A DNA stretch of 64,000 nucleotides from JAKFDK01 sp036676195 (lineage in GTDB: Bacteria > Bacillota > Sulfobacillia > Symbiobacteriales > ZC4RG38): contig JAKFDK010000046.1 of the NCBI GenBank assembly GCA_036676195.1, positions 1 through 64,000 of the forward strand, in the 5' to 3' direction. The notes below the pieces were generated by a model. The model saw only the letters and a list, made by a program, of their open reading frames with translations, did not search any database and had not been told where the DNA came from. Each line of letters begins with the position of its first letter. The stretch's first letter is position 1. Both the position numbers and the translations under genes were made by a program. Positions 1 through 7,196 of the stretch are shown here, one piece after another.

Positions 1-126
1 TGCCTCGGGCTTCCTTCAGATTCCGCCTCGCGACGGACACCCTTGCCTCTGGCTAATGGGTCGGACTGCCTGACCCATGCCGGACTTTCACCGGATAAGA
101 TGACGCCCATGCCGGGCGTACAGTAA
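1..126 (+). other. Partial open frame at the left edge, unassigned
   Basis: A reading frame open from the first base ends at TAA 124-126. It encodes a Pro/Arg/Ser-rich peptide with no recognisable domain. The DNA contains short inverted repeats (57-62 with 72-77, and a GCCC-ATGC-CGGGC motif near 112-116). From memory, similar short frames are common beside insertion sequences in Clostridia-like genomes, so this could be the worn end of a mobile element. No transposase is visible, and I cannot support a function. Confidence 0.2.
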
Positions 127-156
127 ATGAGCCGGGGCACAAAGCCCCGGCTCATT
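126..156. terminator. Perfect 13-bp hairpin downstream of the ferredoxin gene
   Basis: Bases 126-138 pair perfectly with 144-156 around a 5-nt loop (ACAAA). The hairpin lies 24 bp beyond the stop of the minus-strand ferredoxin gene and just after the left-edge frame. There is no long T-run on either side, so it is a terminator-like or transcript-end structure rather than a textbook intrinsic terminator. Confidence 0.55.
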
Positions 157-180
157 ATGGCTTACCGGCCCACCGTGGAG

Positions 181-897
181 CTACTGTTCAATGGTTACCG
201 GCCCCTTGATGCTTACCTGGCAGGACAAGCGGTAACCCTGCTTGACCCGGTCGCCCAGCATGCTTACCTCGTTTTCGTTAATGGGTGGGAGATTTTCCAT
301 GCCGTTTACAACCTTGACCCGGCACTCATCGCAGACCCCGGCCTTACACTGGAACTTCAGAGGAATACCCTTGTCCAGGACTCCGTCAAGCAAGGTGTCG
401 CTGTCGGGAACCTCAATATTATGAGTCTGGCCCTGAAACTTCACTGTGATCGCAATAAGCTTCTTCGGCTCTGCAGGCTTGGCCTCCTGGACCTGGTCCT
501 CGCCGGGGATCACCGGCCTGGTCAGAGCTACATAGCTCCCGGTTCGGTAAACATCCTGCTCATAGTCACGTGTGACATCCTTCCACACTGCCCGGACCAG
601 ATTCCGCCAGGTATCGACATGGCTATGTGCCGTAGCGACCCCGGTTTCGAACCGGACGGTGTCTGGTACTTCAGCCCGCATGGTGGCGGGACAGTCCCAG
701 ACCTCAGGCAGGTCCTTACGCTGAACGGGATCCTCCACGTCGATGCGAATACTGCCGGCCCCCGTATTCAAATCGAACAGACGGCTGATGAAAGCCTTAT
801 AGACCTGGACAGCCAGCCGGCTCGCATGATCTGCGTCCGGTGCGCGCACTCCCAGGTAGATCGATGTCTTAAGCAGGGTCAGCTCAGCCACTGCCAC
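181..897 (-). CDS. 2Fe-2S ferredoxin-domain protein with an unknown N-terminal domain
   Basis: The last ~95 residues are a plant-type [2Fe-2S] ferredoxin domain with four ligand cysteines in a C-X4-C-X2-C pattern (CKAGVCDEC) plus a final cysteine about 33 residues later (LSCQ). Such domains pass single electrons to redox partners in the cytoplasm. The preceding ~145 residues match no family I know and are joined by a Lys/Pro/Ala-rich linker. The open frame reaches 978, but a near-consensus promoter lies inside that extension. An SD (AAAAGGAGTG, 906-915) precedes GTG at 897, giving 238 residues; GTG 891 is an alternative. No redox partner gene is adjacent. Confidence 0.85.
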   Translation of the reverse strand: MAVAELTLLKTSIYLGVRAPDADHASRLAVQVYKAFISRLFDLNTGAGSIRIDVEDPVQRKDLPEVWDCPATMRAEVPDTVRFETGVATAHSHVDTWRNLVRAVWKDVTRDYEQDVYRTGSYVALTRPVIPGEDQVQEAKPAEPKKLIAITVKFQGQTHNIEVPDSDTLLDGVLDKGIPLKFQCKAGVCDECRVKVVNGMENLPPINENEVSMLGDRVKQGYRLSCQVSIKGPVTIEQ

Positions 898-930
898 AGC
901 CGCTTCACTCCTTTTAGACCATCGCTCCCC

Positions 931-959
931 ATTATACCGAAAGGTATCGCCGGGCTCAA
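931..959 (-). promoter_or_regulatory. Sigma-A-type promoter of the ferredoxin-domain gene
   Basis: On the minus strand, TTGAGC (954-959) is followed after 17 bp by a perfect TATAAT (931-936). The SD at 906-915 and GTG at 897 follow at a normal distance. The promoter therefore sits inside the longest open frame and argues that its first 27 codons are not translated. Confidence 0.7.
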
Positions 960-1091
960 CGAGTGAGAATGTCTCCACGCGGGTTTCTGGTACTACTTTG
1001 GTACGATTCCCGTTTTTATCCCGAAGCGAACGCTTTGCCGGTCAGCCGCGTCCCCCATTGTAGAGAACAAGCCGGGGATAGGGGTGTCGCC

Positions 1092-1286
1092 TTGTTGACT
1101 CTGGTAATGTGGCTGATTCTACTGGTTCTTTGTTGGCCGCTGGCTCTGGCGGCACTGGTCCTTTATCCGATCGTATGGGTTCTGCTTCTGCCATTCCGAT
1201 TGGTTGGAATTGCTTTGGACGGCGTACTGCACCTGGTCTGGGCAGTGGTGACGCTCCCGGCTCGGATCCTGGGCTGGCGACGGTAA
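1092..1286 (+). CDS. Small hydrophobic membrane protein
   Basis: A 64-residue protein made almost wholly of Leu/Val/Ala/Trp/Pro forms about two membrane segments and ends in a basic tail (ARILGWRR). The open frame reaches back to 963, but a purine-rich SD (GGGGATAGGGG, 1073-1083) lies 8 nt before TTG 1092, and the upstream part looks non-coding. Short proteins with a similar C-W-P-L-A-L...L-L-P-F-R-L pattern occur as conserved hypotheticals in other bacteria (from memory). Function is unknown. It is divergent from the ferredoxin gene and ends at a strong shared terminator. Confidence 0.6.
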   Translation: MLTLVMWLILLVLCWPLALAALVLYPIVWVLLLPFRLVGIALDGVLHLVWAVVTLPARILGWRR

Positions 1287-1326
1287 CAGGCATCTGCATG
1301 GGCATGGGCATGCGATAACCTCATCC

Positions 1327-1363
1327 AAAAAGAGGTATGTGGATATCCCACATACCTCTTTTT
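1327..1363. terminator. Bidirectional intrinsic terminator
   Basis: A perfect 16-bp stem (1327-1342 with 1348-1363) with a 5-nt loop has five A at one foot and five T at the other. It therefore works for both the plus-strand small membrane protein and the minus-strand nrdJ, which converge here. Confidence 0.9.
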
Positions 1364-1385
1364 CACCCTCAGTCGAAATCCAGCC

Positions 1386-3815
1386 TTAACTGCACTTGGA
1401 GTATCCGCAGTTGTGGCAAGTCTGGCAGCCCTCACCCATAGCCAGGGCATGCGAGCCGCATTCCGGGCACGGATCCACATGGCTGTCCGGTTGTGCGATC
1501 ATCCTGGCGTGTCCGGGGCCATGGGACGGCTGATAGACGGCAGCCGCTGCCACCTCGGTATTGATCGGCAAGGATACCACATTAGGGATGGGATCTGAAC
1601 CGGAATGTACCGGTACGGCCTCTTTCCAGGCCAGGAAACGCTGCAGGCCCTTGGCAATGGCACTGGCCAGTGACGTAACCCGGTTCGGACCAAACCCATA
1701 GCTGCCAGAACCACCGATGTTCTTCAGTTTGTCGAGGATGATTTCAGTACGCTCCAGTGGCGGAACGTCCGAACGCATGCGCAGGACGGTGGAAATCATC
1801 ATGCCAAGACCGACAGCATCAGCCATCAGGTCAGAGCCGGCCGCGCCGACTGACACAATCACCTCAAACGGATTGCCCTCTTCGTCCATGTGGATATCAA
1901 GGGTCATCTTACCAAAGTGGGTGGGGATGACAAACATCTTGCCTGTCGCCTCGGAAGGACGGGGTGCCAGGGCCGGGCCCAGCGGCGCCTGCGCCACGAG
2001 GGCCGGGGGCACTGGCGCTGCAATAGCAAGATCCCCCGCCTTCTTCTCATCGTTCTTCTCCTGGCTGCCGCCCACATTGAGGACCTGGCCCGACCGGGAG
2101 CCATCCCGATACACGGTAATGCCCTTGAGCCCCAGGTTCCACGCCAGCAGATAGGCCTGACGCACATCGTCGGCAATGGCCTCATGCGCAAAGTTAATGG
2201 TCTTGGAGCAGGCAGCATCCAGGGGTTGGTGGAGAACATCCAGGTCATCACCGCCCTGGAACGCAGCCTGCATGCGCACATGCCAGTAGGGGGTAATATC
2301 ATGGGCAGTGGCAAAAATGTGCTGCCACTTCTCAGGCACGCCCTCCACGCCCCGAGGGGAACCATGCTCGGCCACCGCTTGCATGAGTGCCTCAGAATAC
2401 CAACCCTCGACCCTCGCCACCCGCTCAAACTGGCCGTCAACATCCAGCATGACAGCACCGGCCTGATTACGAGTAAAAACCAGAGCAAACTTGGGTTCAA
2501 TGCCGCCGGAACAGGGCAGGTCCGGACGCGCCGCAATAATCGAAATGGTACCGGTAGGCGCCACGGTCGTCATGGTTGCGTTGCGGACGTTGATACCGGC
2601 CTTGTCCCACTGGGAGCCCATCCACTCCGGGTACACACCACGGGTCTCGGCCAGGCGGGTCGATTCTCGCACCGCCTCCGCCTTAATGTAAGTCATCACC
2701 CTGGTCGCCATCTCACAAGCCTCGTCGCTGTCATACGGCAACCCAAGCTCTACCAGCATTTCGGCCCAACCCATGACGCCCAATCCGATGCGGCGGTCTG
2801 CCCGTGCTTTGTTAGCGATATGCTCCAACGGATATTTATTGGCGTCAATCACGTTGTCCAGGAAATGCGTAGCCAGGTGAGCAACCTGCGCCAGGCGATC
2901 CCAGTCTATCTGAGCCTGGTCCGTATACGGGTTCTGCACGAAATTTGCCAGATTGATCGAACCAAGATTGCAGGAACCGAACGGGGGCAGAGGCTGCTCG
3001 CCACAGGGATTGGTCGCCTCGATGGTCTCGGCATGTCTGTTGGGATTGCGCCGATTAATGCGGTCGATAAAAACGATTCCCGGCTCCCCTGTCGCCCAGG
3101 CCGCCTGTACCAACTGCTCCCAGACGTCCCGGGCAGGCAGTTTCCGGACAACCTCCCCGTTGCGAGGGTTATACAGTTCGTATACGGTGTCTTCTTCCAC
3201 CGCCTTCATAAACTTATCCGTAACACCAATGGAGATATTAAAGTTAGTGATCTGGCTAGTGTCGTCCTTAGAGCGGATAAACTCCAGGATATCCGGGTGA
3301 TCTACCCGCAAAATGCCCATGTTGGCTCCCCGCCGGGTACCACCTTGCTTGATGGCCTCGGTGGAAGCGTTATAAACACGCAGGAAGGAAACGGGGCCGC
3401 TGGCCACACCCTGGCTGCTACGCACCTGGTCTCCGGCCGGCCGCAGCCGGGAGAAGGCAAAACCAGTTCCGCCGCCGGTCTGGTGAATAATCGCCGCCTG
3501 CTTCATGGTTTCATAAATCTCCGGCAGTGAGTCACCTACCGGCAGCACAAAACACGCGGAAAGTTGGCCAATCGGCGTACCAGCGCCGGTAAACGTAGGG
3601 CTGTTCGGCATAAAATCCTGGCGATCCATTAGATTGTAGAAGGCGTCTTCCAGCTTCTGAACGTCCTTCTTGCCCACGCCGTACTTGGAGTCCTCAGATG
3701 CAATAACACGGGCCACACGTCGGAGCATATCGTCCGGAGTCTCCCTGGGGCCATTTTCCCGCACCCGTAAATAACGCTTCTCCAGGACCGTCTTGGCGAT
3801 ATGGGTCAACTGCAC
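1386..3815 (-). CDS. nrdJ: Vitamin B12-dependent (class II) ribonucleotide reductase
   Basis: Reduces ribonucleotides to deoxyribonucleotides with adenosylcobalamin as radical generator, so it works with or without oxygen. The 809 residues carry the N-P-C-G-E radical-site motif (about 269-273, thiyl Cys 271), the redox cysteines near 88 and 282, a glycine-rich TGGGTGF segment near 113-119, and APTGTIS in the substrate-binding half. The C-terminus is the NrdJ-type zinc/redox tail with paired cysteines (CPEC, CQTC, CGYSKC). No N-terminal ATP-cone is seen. It lies 30 bp downstream of nrdR, so regulator and enzyme are probably co-transcribed. No class I or III reductase is present in the window. 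Confidence 0.97.
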   Translation of the reverse strand: MQLTHIAKTVLEKRYLRVRENGPRETPDDMLRRVARVIASEDSKYGVGKKDVQKLEDAFYNLMDRQDFMPNSPTFTGAGTPIGQLSACFVLPVGDSLPEIYETMKQAAIIHQTGGGTGFAFSRLRPAGDQVRSSQGVASGPVSFLRVYNASTEAIKQGGTRRGANMGILRVDHPDILEFIRSKDDTSQITNFNISIGVTDKFMKAVEEDTVYELYNPRNGEVVRKLPARDVWEQLVQAAWATGEPGIVFIDRINRRNPNRHAETIEATNPCGEQPLPPFGSCNLGSINLANFVQNPYTDQAQIDWDRLAQVAHLATHFLDNVIDANKYPLEHIANKARADRRIGLGVMGWAEMLVELGLPYDSDEACEMATRVMTYIKAEAVRESTRLAETRGVYPEWMGSQWDKAGINVRNATMTTVAPTGTISIIAARPDLPCSGGIEPKFALVFTRNQAGAVMLDVDGQFERVARVEGWYSEALMQAVAEHGSPRGVEGVPEKWQHIFATAHDITPYWHVRMQAAFQGGDDLDVLHQPLDAACSKTINFAHEAIADDVRQAYLLAWNLGLKGITVYRDGSRSGQVLNVGGSQEKNDEKKAGDLAIAAPVPPALVAQAPLGPALAPRPSEATGKMFVIPTHFGKMTLDIHMDEEGNPFEVIVSVGAAGSDLMADAVGLGMMISTVLRMRSDVPPLERTEIILDKLKNIGGSGSYGFGPNRVTSLASAIAKGLQRFLAWKEAVPVHSGSDPIPNVVSLPINTEVAAAAVYQPSHGPGHARMIAQPDSHVDPCPECGSHALAMGEGCQTCHNCGYSKCS

Positions 3816-3845
3816 CGCGCCAACCTCCCCGATGTGAGTGTACTG

Positions 3846-4298
3846 CTACCTGGAACCAAGAAGCTTCTCGATTTGCTCCCGAAACTCGCTGACATCTTTA
3901 AACTCCCGATAGACAGAGGCAAACCGGACATAAGCCACCCCATCAAGCTTGCGCAGATGATCCATCACCATTTCCCCAACTCGTGTCGAGGGTATTTCCC
4001 GTTCCAAAGTGTTACGCAGATCGCGCTCCACTTCCGCCACCAGTCGCTCACAATCTTCCATGGTGACCGCCCGTTTCTCGCAGGCCCGTAACACCCCGGC
4101 CAGTACTTTTGCCCGGTCAAACGCTTCCCGGCGCCCATCCTTTTTTACCACAACGAGCGGGCCCATCTCGACAGTTTCCATGGTATTAAACCGTCGTCCA
4201 CACTGGAGGCATTCACGCCGCCGCCGAATCGCCAACCCCTCGTCGGCATGGCGCGACTCCAGAACCTTACTTTCCCCACCGCAATAAGGGCACTTCAT
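3846..4298 (-). CDS. nrdR: Transcriptional repressor NrdR
   Basis: Represses ribonucleotide reductase genes by binding paired NrdR boxes in a (d)ATP-dependent way. The 150-residue protein has the usual length. It has an N-terminal zinc ribbon (C3, C6, C30, C33) followed by an ATP-cone domain starting around V-V-V-K-K-D-G-R-R-E. The open frame extends to 4328, but ATG 4298 matches the family start M-K-C-P-Y-C and follows GGAGG on the minus strand. It sits directly upstream of nrdJ and downstream of two NrdR-box-like palindromes, so it probably represses its own operon. Confidence 0.96.
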   Translation of the reverse strand: MKCPYCGGESKVLESRHADEGLAIRRRRECLQCGRRFNTMETVEMGPLVVVKKDGRREAFDRAKVLAGVLRACEKRAVTMEDCERLVAEVERDLRNTLEREIPSTRVGEMVMDHLRKLDGVAYVRFASVYREFKDVSEFREQIEKLLGSR

Positions 4299-4390
4299 AA
4301 CCAACCTCCGCCCGGCGGCGCGCTCCACCGATCTTCACGGCTCCGGCCCCCTCAGGCCGCCAGGCCGCACAGCAAGCCAAATTCTGGTTT

Positions 4391-4438
4391 GCACCAGATC
4401 TAGTGGCAACTCCGCAACTATACCCCTATATCTAGATT
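4391..4438 (-). promoter_or_regulatory. Pair of NrdR-box-like palindromes upstream of nrdR-nrdJ
   Basis: Two 16-bp imperfect palindromes, 4391-4406 and 4423-4438, each match about 11 of 16 positions of the NrdR-box consensus (ACACTATATATAGTGT type, from memory). Their centres are 32 bp apart, about three helical turns, which is the usual spacing of functional NrdR boxes. They lie about 95-140 bp upstream of nrdR. The exact promoter is unclear; TATAGT between the boxes is a possible -10. Confidence 0.65.
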
Positions 4439-4710
4439 TCTTCGCCTCCACTGGCTTTCCTTCACGGAAAGTCAGCTTTTCTAATCCTCTTCTCCACGAC
4501 ATCCGTCTGCCCGTAATACTCCGGCAATAGCAAACCCCTCACGCACCATCGCCGGCTATCGGGGGCAGAGCCTGTCCACTTTACAGCCGGCCAGGCACTT
4601 ACAGCGTGCCAGACTACCCAAGCGCAGCCAGCGCCTTAGGGATGGAAGATTCCTCTCGGGCGAGGATTTTCGCCAGACGAAATCCTTCCCCTTGTGGGCA
4701 ACCTGTGGAC
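4439..4710. other. Intergenic stretch without a recognised feature
   Basis: This is the rest of the ~480-bp gap between nrdR and the XRE-like gene. I see no convincing gene, RNA or riboswitch core. Short frames here lack SD sites. The nrdR promoter probably lies at the low-coordinate end. Confidence 0.5.
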
Positions 4711-4741
4711 AAGAAAAAACCGCCGGTATCACACCGACGGT
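4711..4741 (-). terminator. Intrinsic terminator at the end of the XRE-like gene
   Basis: On the minus strand a 9-bp stem (4733-4741 with 4719-4727, one G-U pair) is followed by TTTTTTCTT (complement of 4711-4719). It lies about 35 bp past the stop of the minus-strand gene ending at 4777 and probably closes the pilus-cluster transcript. Confidence 0.8.
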
Positions 4742-4776
4742 CTCAAACAGGTGTCGCACCGATGCTACAGACGGAC

Positions 4777-5277
4777 CTAACGAGTGGTGCCGGTTAGTGG
4801 CCAAAGATCAATGGGAACGCCGCGCGGCTCTACCGTGGGCGGGTGGCCCACCAACAAGAAGTCCACCTTTATTCCATATAAAGCACTGTAGATGCGGATG
4901 ATGTACGGCGAAATCGGATATTCACCACGCCCCATCTCGCCCAAATCCTGATCGGTATGCTCCAGATAATTGAGCCAGCGCTGCCACTGTTCCAGTGGCA
5001 GTCCTTCCCCCAGCACCAGGTTCAGGAAGTTGAAGCGCGGATACGTCCCGCCCTCCAGCAATTTGACTTTTGCTTGGTAGGGCAACTCAGCGTACCGCTT
5101 CATCAAAGATTTGCGGATACGCCAAAGGGTGACCTCATCGAAACCGGTCCGCTCCATCAGCTTGGCATCCACCGCCGTCCGGTGGTGGGCCGGCTTGCGG
5201 CGATGGAGTCTTAGACCCGGCAGCACTTGAAATTCCCCCTTCGTGCCGCAATCGGGGTATCCCAATGATGTCTCCAC
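4777..5277 (-). CDS. Putative XRE-like DNA-binding protein
   Basis: A 166-residue protein without a clear full-length family match. Its C-terminal part (G-E-Y-P-I-S-P-Y-I-I-R-I-Y-S-A-L-Y-G, then V-D-F-L-L-V-G) resembles helices 4-5 of Cro/C1-type helix-turn-helix domains, so a regulatory role is plausible; the recognition-helix part is not obvious. The frame opens with GTG 5277 without a good SD, and ATG near residue 42 is an alternative. It is the last gene after the pilus cluster and is followed by an intrinsic terminator, so it may be co-transcribed with the pilus genes. Confidence 0.55.
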   Translation of the reverse strand: METSLGYPDCGTKGEFQVLPGLRLHRRKPAHHRTAVDAKLMERTGFDEVTLWRIRKSLMKRYAELPYQAKVKLLEGGTYPRFNFLNLVLGEGLPLEQWQRWLNYLEHTDQDLGEMGRGEYPISPYIIRIYSALYGIKVDFLLVGHPPTVEPRGVPIDLWPLTGTTR

Positions 5278-5318
5278 CCTAACAATGAATACGGAATTTC
5301 ACTCCGTTCGGTTCGCGT

Positions 5319-5768
5319 TCACTGTTGCGTTGTCACCACCACCTCTCCACTCTGCCCATTCAGGGTCACCCGCCAGGTGATTCCGCCCGTGCGCGGCCGC
5401 AGGTCCACATGTTGTGACACGGGATCAACGGGCAACCCCTGGGGTTGATACCCCATCCGTCCTCCCGGGGGCAGAATCCTGATCTCGGATCCAACCGCCT
5501 CGGCCGGCCGGACCGGACCGGCGGTGGGTGAGGTACCACAGTACATGGCAAACTGGCCCTGGCCGACAAACTCCACCCAACAGGGGCTGCTCCGCGCAAC
5601 CGCTTCCTGCCGGACTAAGCGCAGGTAACCCGCCAACCGGTACGCCATACTGCGGGCAGCGGCACGATCGGCCACCGCTACCGCCCGGTAAGTCATCCCG
5701 GAAATAATGGTCAGTAGCATGAGGGTAGCGGCCAGTTCCGCCACCGTTACGCCTTGCTCGCCACGCAT
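5319..5768 (-). CDS. Type IV pseudopilin, FimT/GspH-like
   Basis: A minor pilin-like protein expected to be cleaved and N-methylated, then inserted in the pilus or pseudopilus tip. The N-terminus (GEQG followed by VTVAELAATL) has the class III signal: Gly before the cleavage site, Glu at +5, then a hydrophobic helix. ATG 5768 follows GAGGTG at 6 nt spacing, so I start there rather than at GTG 5777. It follows pilO by 10 bp. The globular part has one cysteine pair and no catalytic motif. Confidence 0.8.
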   Translation of the reverse strand: MRGEQGVTVAELAATLMLLTIISGMTYRAVAVADRAAARSMAYRLAGYLRLVRQEAVARSSPCWVEFVGQGQFAMYCGTSPTAGPVRPAEAVGSEIRILPPGGRMGYQPQGLPVDPVSQHVDLRPRTGGITWRVTLNGQSGEVVVTTQQ

Positions 5769-5778
5769 GAGCACCACC

Positions 5779-6654
5779 TCATCCCAACTGCGGCTGTTTC
5801 ACCGCGGGTGCGGGCGGCGGTACGTGGCCGCCGGGTGTCGACTGAACCTTTGGGGGCTCGGGCACTGCAAGTCCAGGTGGCTGTGTTGCCGATTCCAGTG
5901 CAGGTGTGGCAAGGCCGGTAGTGCCACCACGGCTGTAGGCTTTGTGCACTTCCCCCATGAATTCGTCGATCCGATCGTCCAGGAAGGGGTCCACCCGTCC
6001 GGTGGCCGGGCGGGTGCCCAGCGTTTCCGCTTCAGATCCCGGCCCCTCCGAGCGAAAATAAACAAAAAATTGGTAATTTCCTTTAACCCGCGGATGCTGC
6101 CGGAGAAGGGCTTCGGCCTCCCAAGGCCTGCCCTGACTTGCCAACTCATTTGCGCGGGAGGCCGTTGCGGCCCTCCCAGCGTCCAGCTTCCACCGTGAGA
6201 TGTTGATAAACAGCGGGACGGCCTGAAGGTTCTGTTGGAATAGAATGTGACTGGCAAACGTGCCATCCACCTCCAGGTCCATGGTGACCTGGATCCATTC
6301 TCCAACCGCTTTGCGGTCACCGGCCTTGAGGCTGTGGATTTGTACCCCCGCCTGCTGTTCAACCCGGCTTAGTAGGTGGACAAAAGCTACTGCGGCGTGG
6401 CGCCCAGGTGTCAGGCCGTTGATCGCCTGTTCCCGGTTCTCCACCTCCGACTCCCTGGTCGCCAAATCGCCCTCTCTGGCCAGACGCTTATGGTCTTTCT
6501 CCAGCGCCGCTTCCGCTTCAGCCACCTGGGTGCGCCGGTCGTTTACGTTTTTGACCAAGGGCTGGTGTACCTTCAACAAGAACACGGCCGCTAACGCAAC
6601 AGCCACCAGGGTGGCCACACCGATCTTTTCTCTCAAGCTGAGGGTCAGGCTCAT
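5779..6654 (-). CDS. pilO: Type IV pilus assembly protein PilO
   Basis: Inner-membrane alignment-complex protein that pairs with PilN. The 291 residues contain a short cytoplasmic start, one membrane helix (about 11-28), a periplasm-side coiled coil (about 35-75) and a ferredoxin-like fold region to about 165. A Pro-rich C-terminal extension of roughly 100 residues is longer than in typical PilO. The start ATG overlaps the pilN stop (ATGA) and is preceded by GGAGGGGA. The gene order pilM-pilN-pilO supports the call more than sequence identity does. Confidence 0.83.
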   Translation of the reverse strand: MSLTLSLREKIGVATLVAVALAAVFLLKVHQPLVKNVNDRRTQVAEAEAALEKDHKRLAREGDLATRESEVENREQAINGLTPGRHAAVAFVHLLSRVEQQAGVQIHSLKAGDRKAVGEWIQVTMDLEVDGTFASHILFQQNLQAVPLFINISRWKLDAGRAATASRANELASQGRPWEAEALLRQHPRVKGNYQFFVYFRSEGPGSEAETLGTRPATGRVDPFLDDRIDEFMGEVHKAYSRGGTTGLATPALESATQPPGLAVPEPPKVQSTPGGHVPPPAPAVKQPQLG

Positions 6655-7196
6655 GGCACATTCCCCTCCTCGGGTACCAGCCGAACAGTCAGGTCGAGGA
6701 CAAACCGGCCGTTCTCCCCCTGGACGGCCTGATGCATGTCCACACCTTCAACCCGGCTACTACCCGCCAGCCCGGTGACAAGACCAGCCACATCGTTCAT
6801 TCCATTGGCCTGCCCCTGCAGGCGAATCTGGTCTGCTCCGCCTTCAACGGTTTCCCAGCTCAGCCCGGCTGGCGTCGCGTCCTGAAAGTCGAGCAGGATC
6901 GGCCACCAGAGACGGCCCTTGAGCCTCCGGAAGGATTCCTCCACCTGGGCGGCTTTGTCTTCACGTTCTTTCAGCCGGGTCGCCCGGCCCAATTCCGCTT
7001 TCACCTGCTCATTCTCCATCTGCAGGGCGGGGAGTCGGGTCCCCAGTTTCATCTGTTCCTGCACCAGACCGCCATAGTAAAGCGCACCGCCAGAAATCAA
7101 GCAGAAAAGTACTCCGGCAGCCACAAACTGGGGCATACCCAAACGCCGGGCTGGTCGGTAATCCGCCGGCAGGAGGTTAATCTGCGGGGTGTTCAC
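6651..7196 (-). CDS. pilN: Type IV pilus assembly protein PilN
   Basis: Bitopic inner-membrane protein whose cytoplasmic N-terminus binds PilM. The start (MNTPQINLLPADYR) carries the diagnostic I-N-L-L-P motif, followed by one membrane helix (about 23-43) and a coiled-coil/ferredoxin-like domain. It is 181 residues, normal for the family. GTG 7196 follows GGAGGGG. The gene overlaps both neighbours by 4 nt, indicating translational coupling. Confidence 0.9.
   Translation of the reverse strand: MNTPQINLLPADYRPARRLGMPQFVAAGVLFCLISGGALYYGGLVQEQMKLGTRLPALQMENEQVKAELGRATRLKEREDKAAQVEESFRRLKGRLWWPILLDFQDATPAGLSWETVEGGADQIRLQGQANGMNDVAGLVTGLAGSSRVEGVDMHQAVQGENGRFVLDLTVRLVPEEGNVP

Noticed and set aside
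127..966. 279-residue plus-strand frame opposite the ferredoxin gene
   Set aside because: It is antisense to a protein with a clear [2Fe-2S] motif, has no SD, and its sequence is not protein-like.
1890..3530. 546-residue plus-strand frame opposite nrdJ
   Set aside because: It is the complement of a highly conserved enzyme. Long antisense frames are common in GC-rich genes, and no SD or domain is seen.
4439..4710. Cobalamin riboswitch upstream of the B12-dependent reductase
   Set aside because: I could not find the conserved B12-box or core stems, and NrdR-box-like sites already explain regulation.
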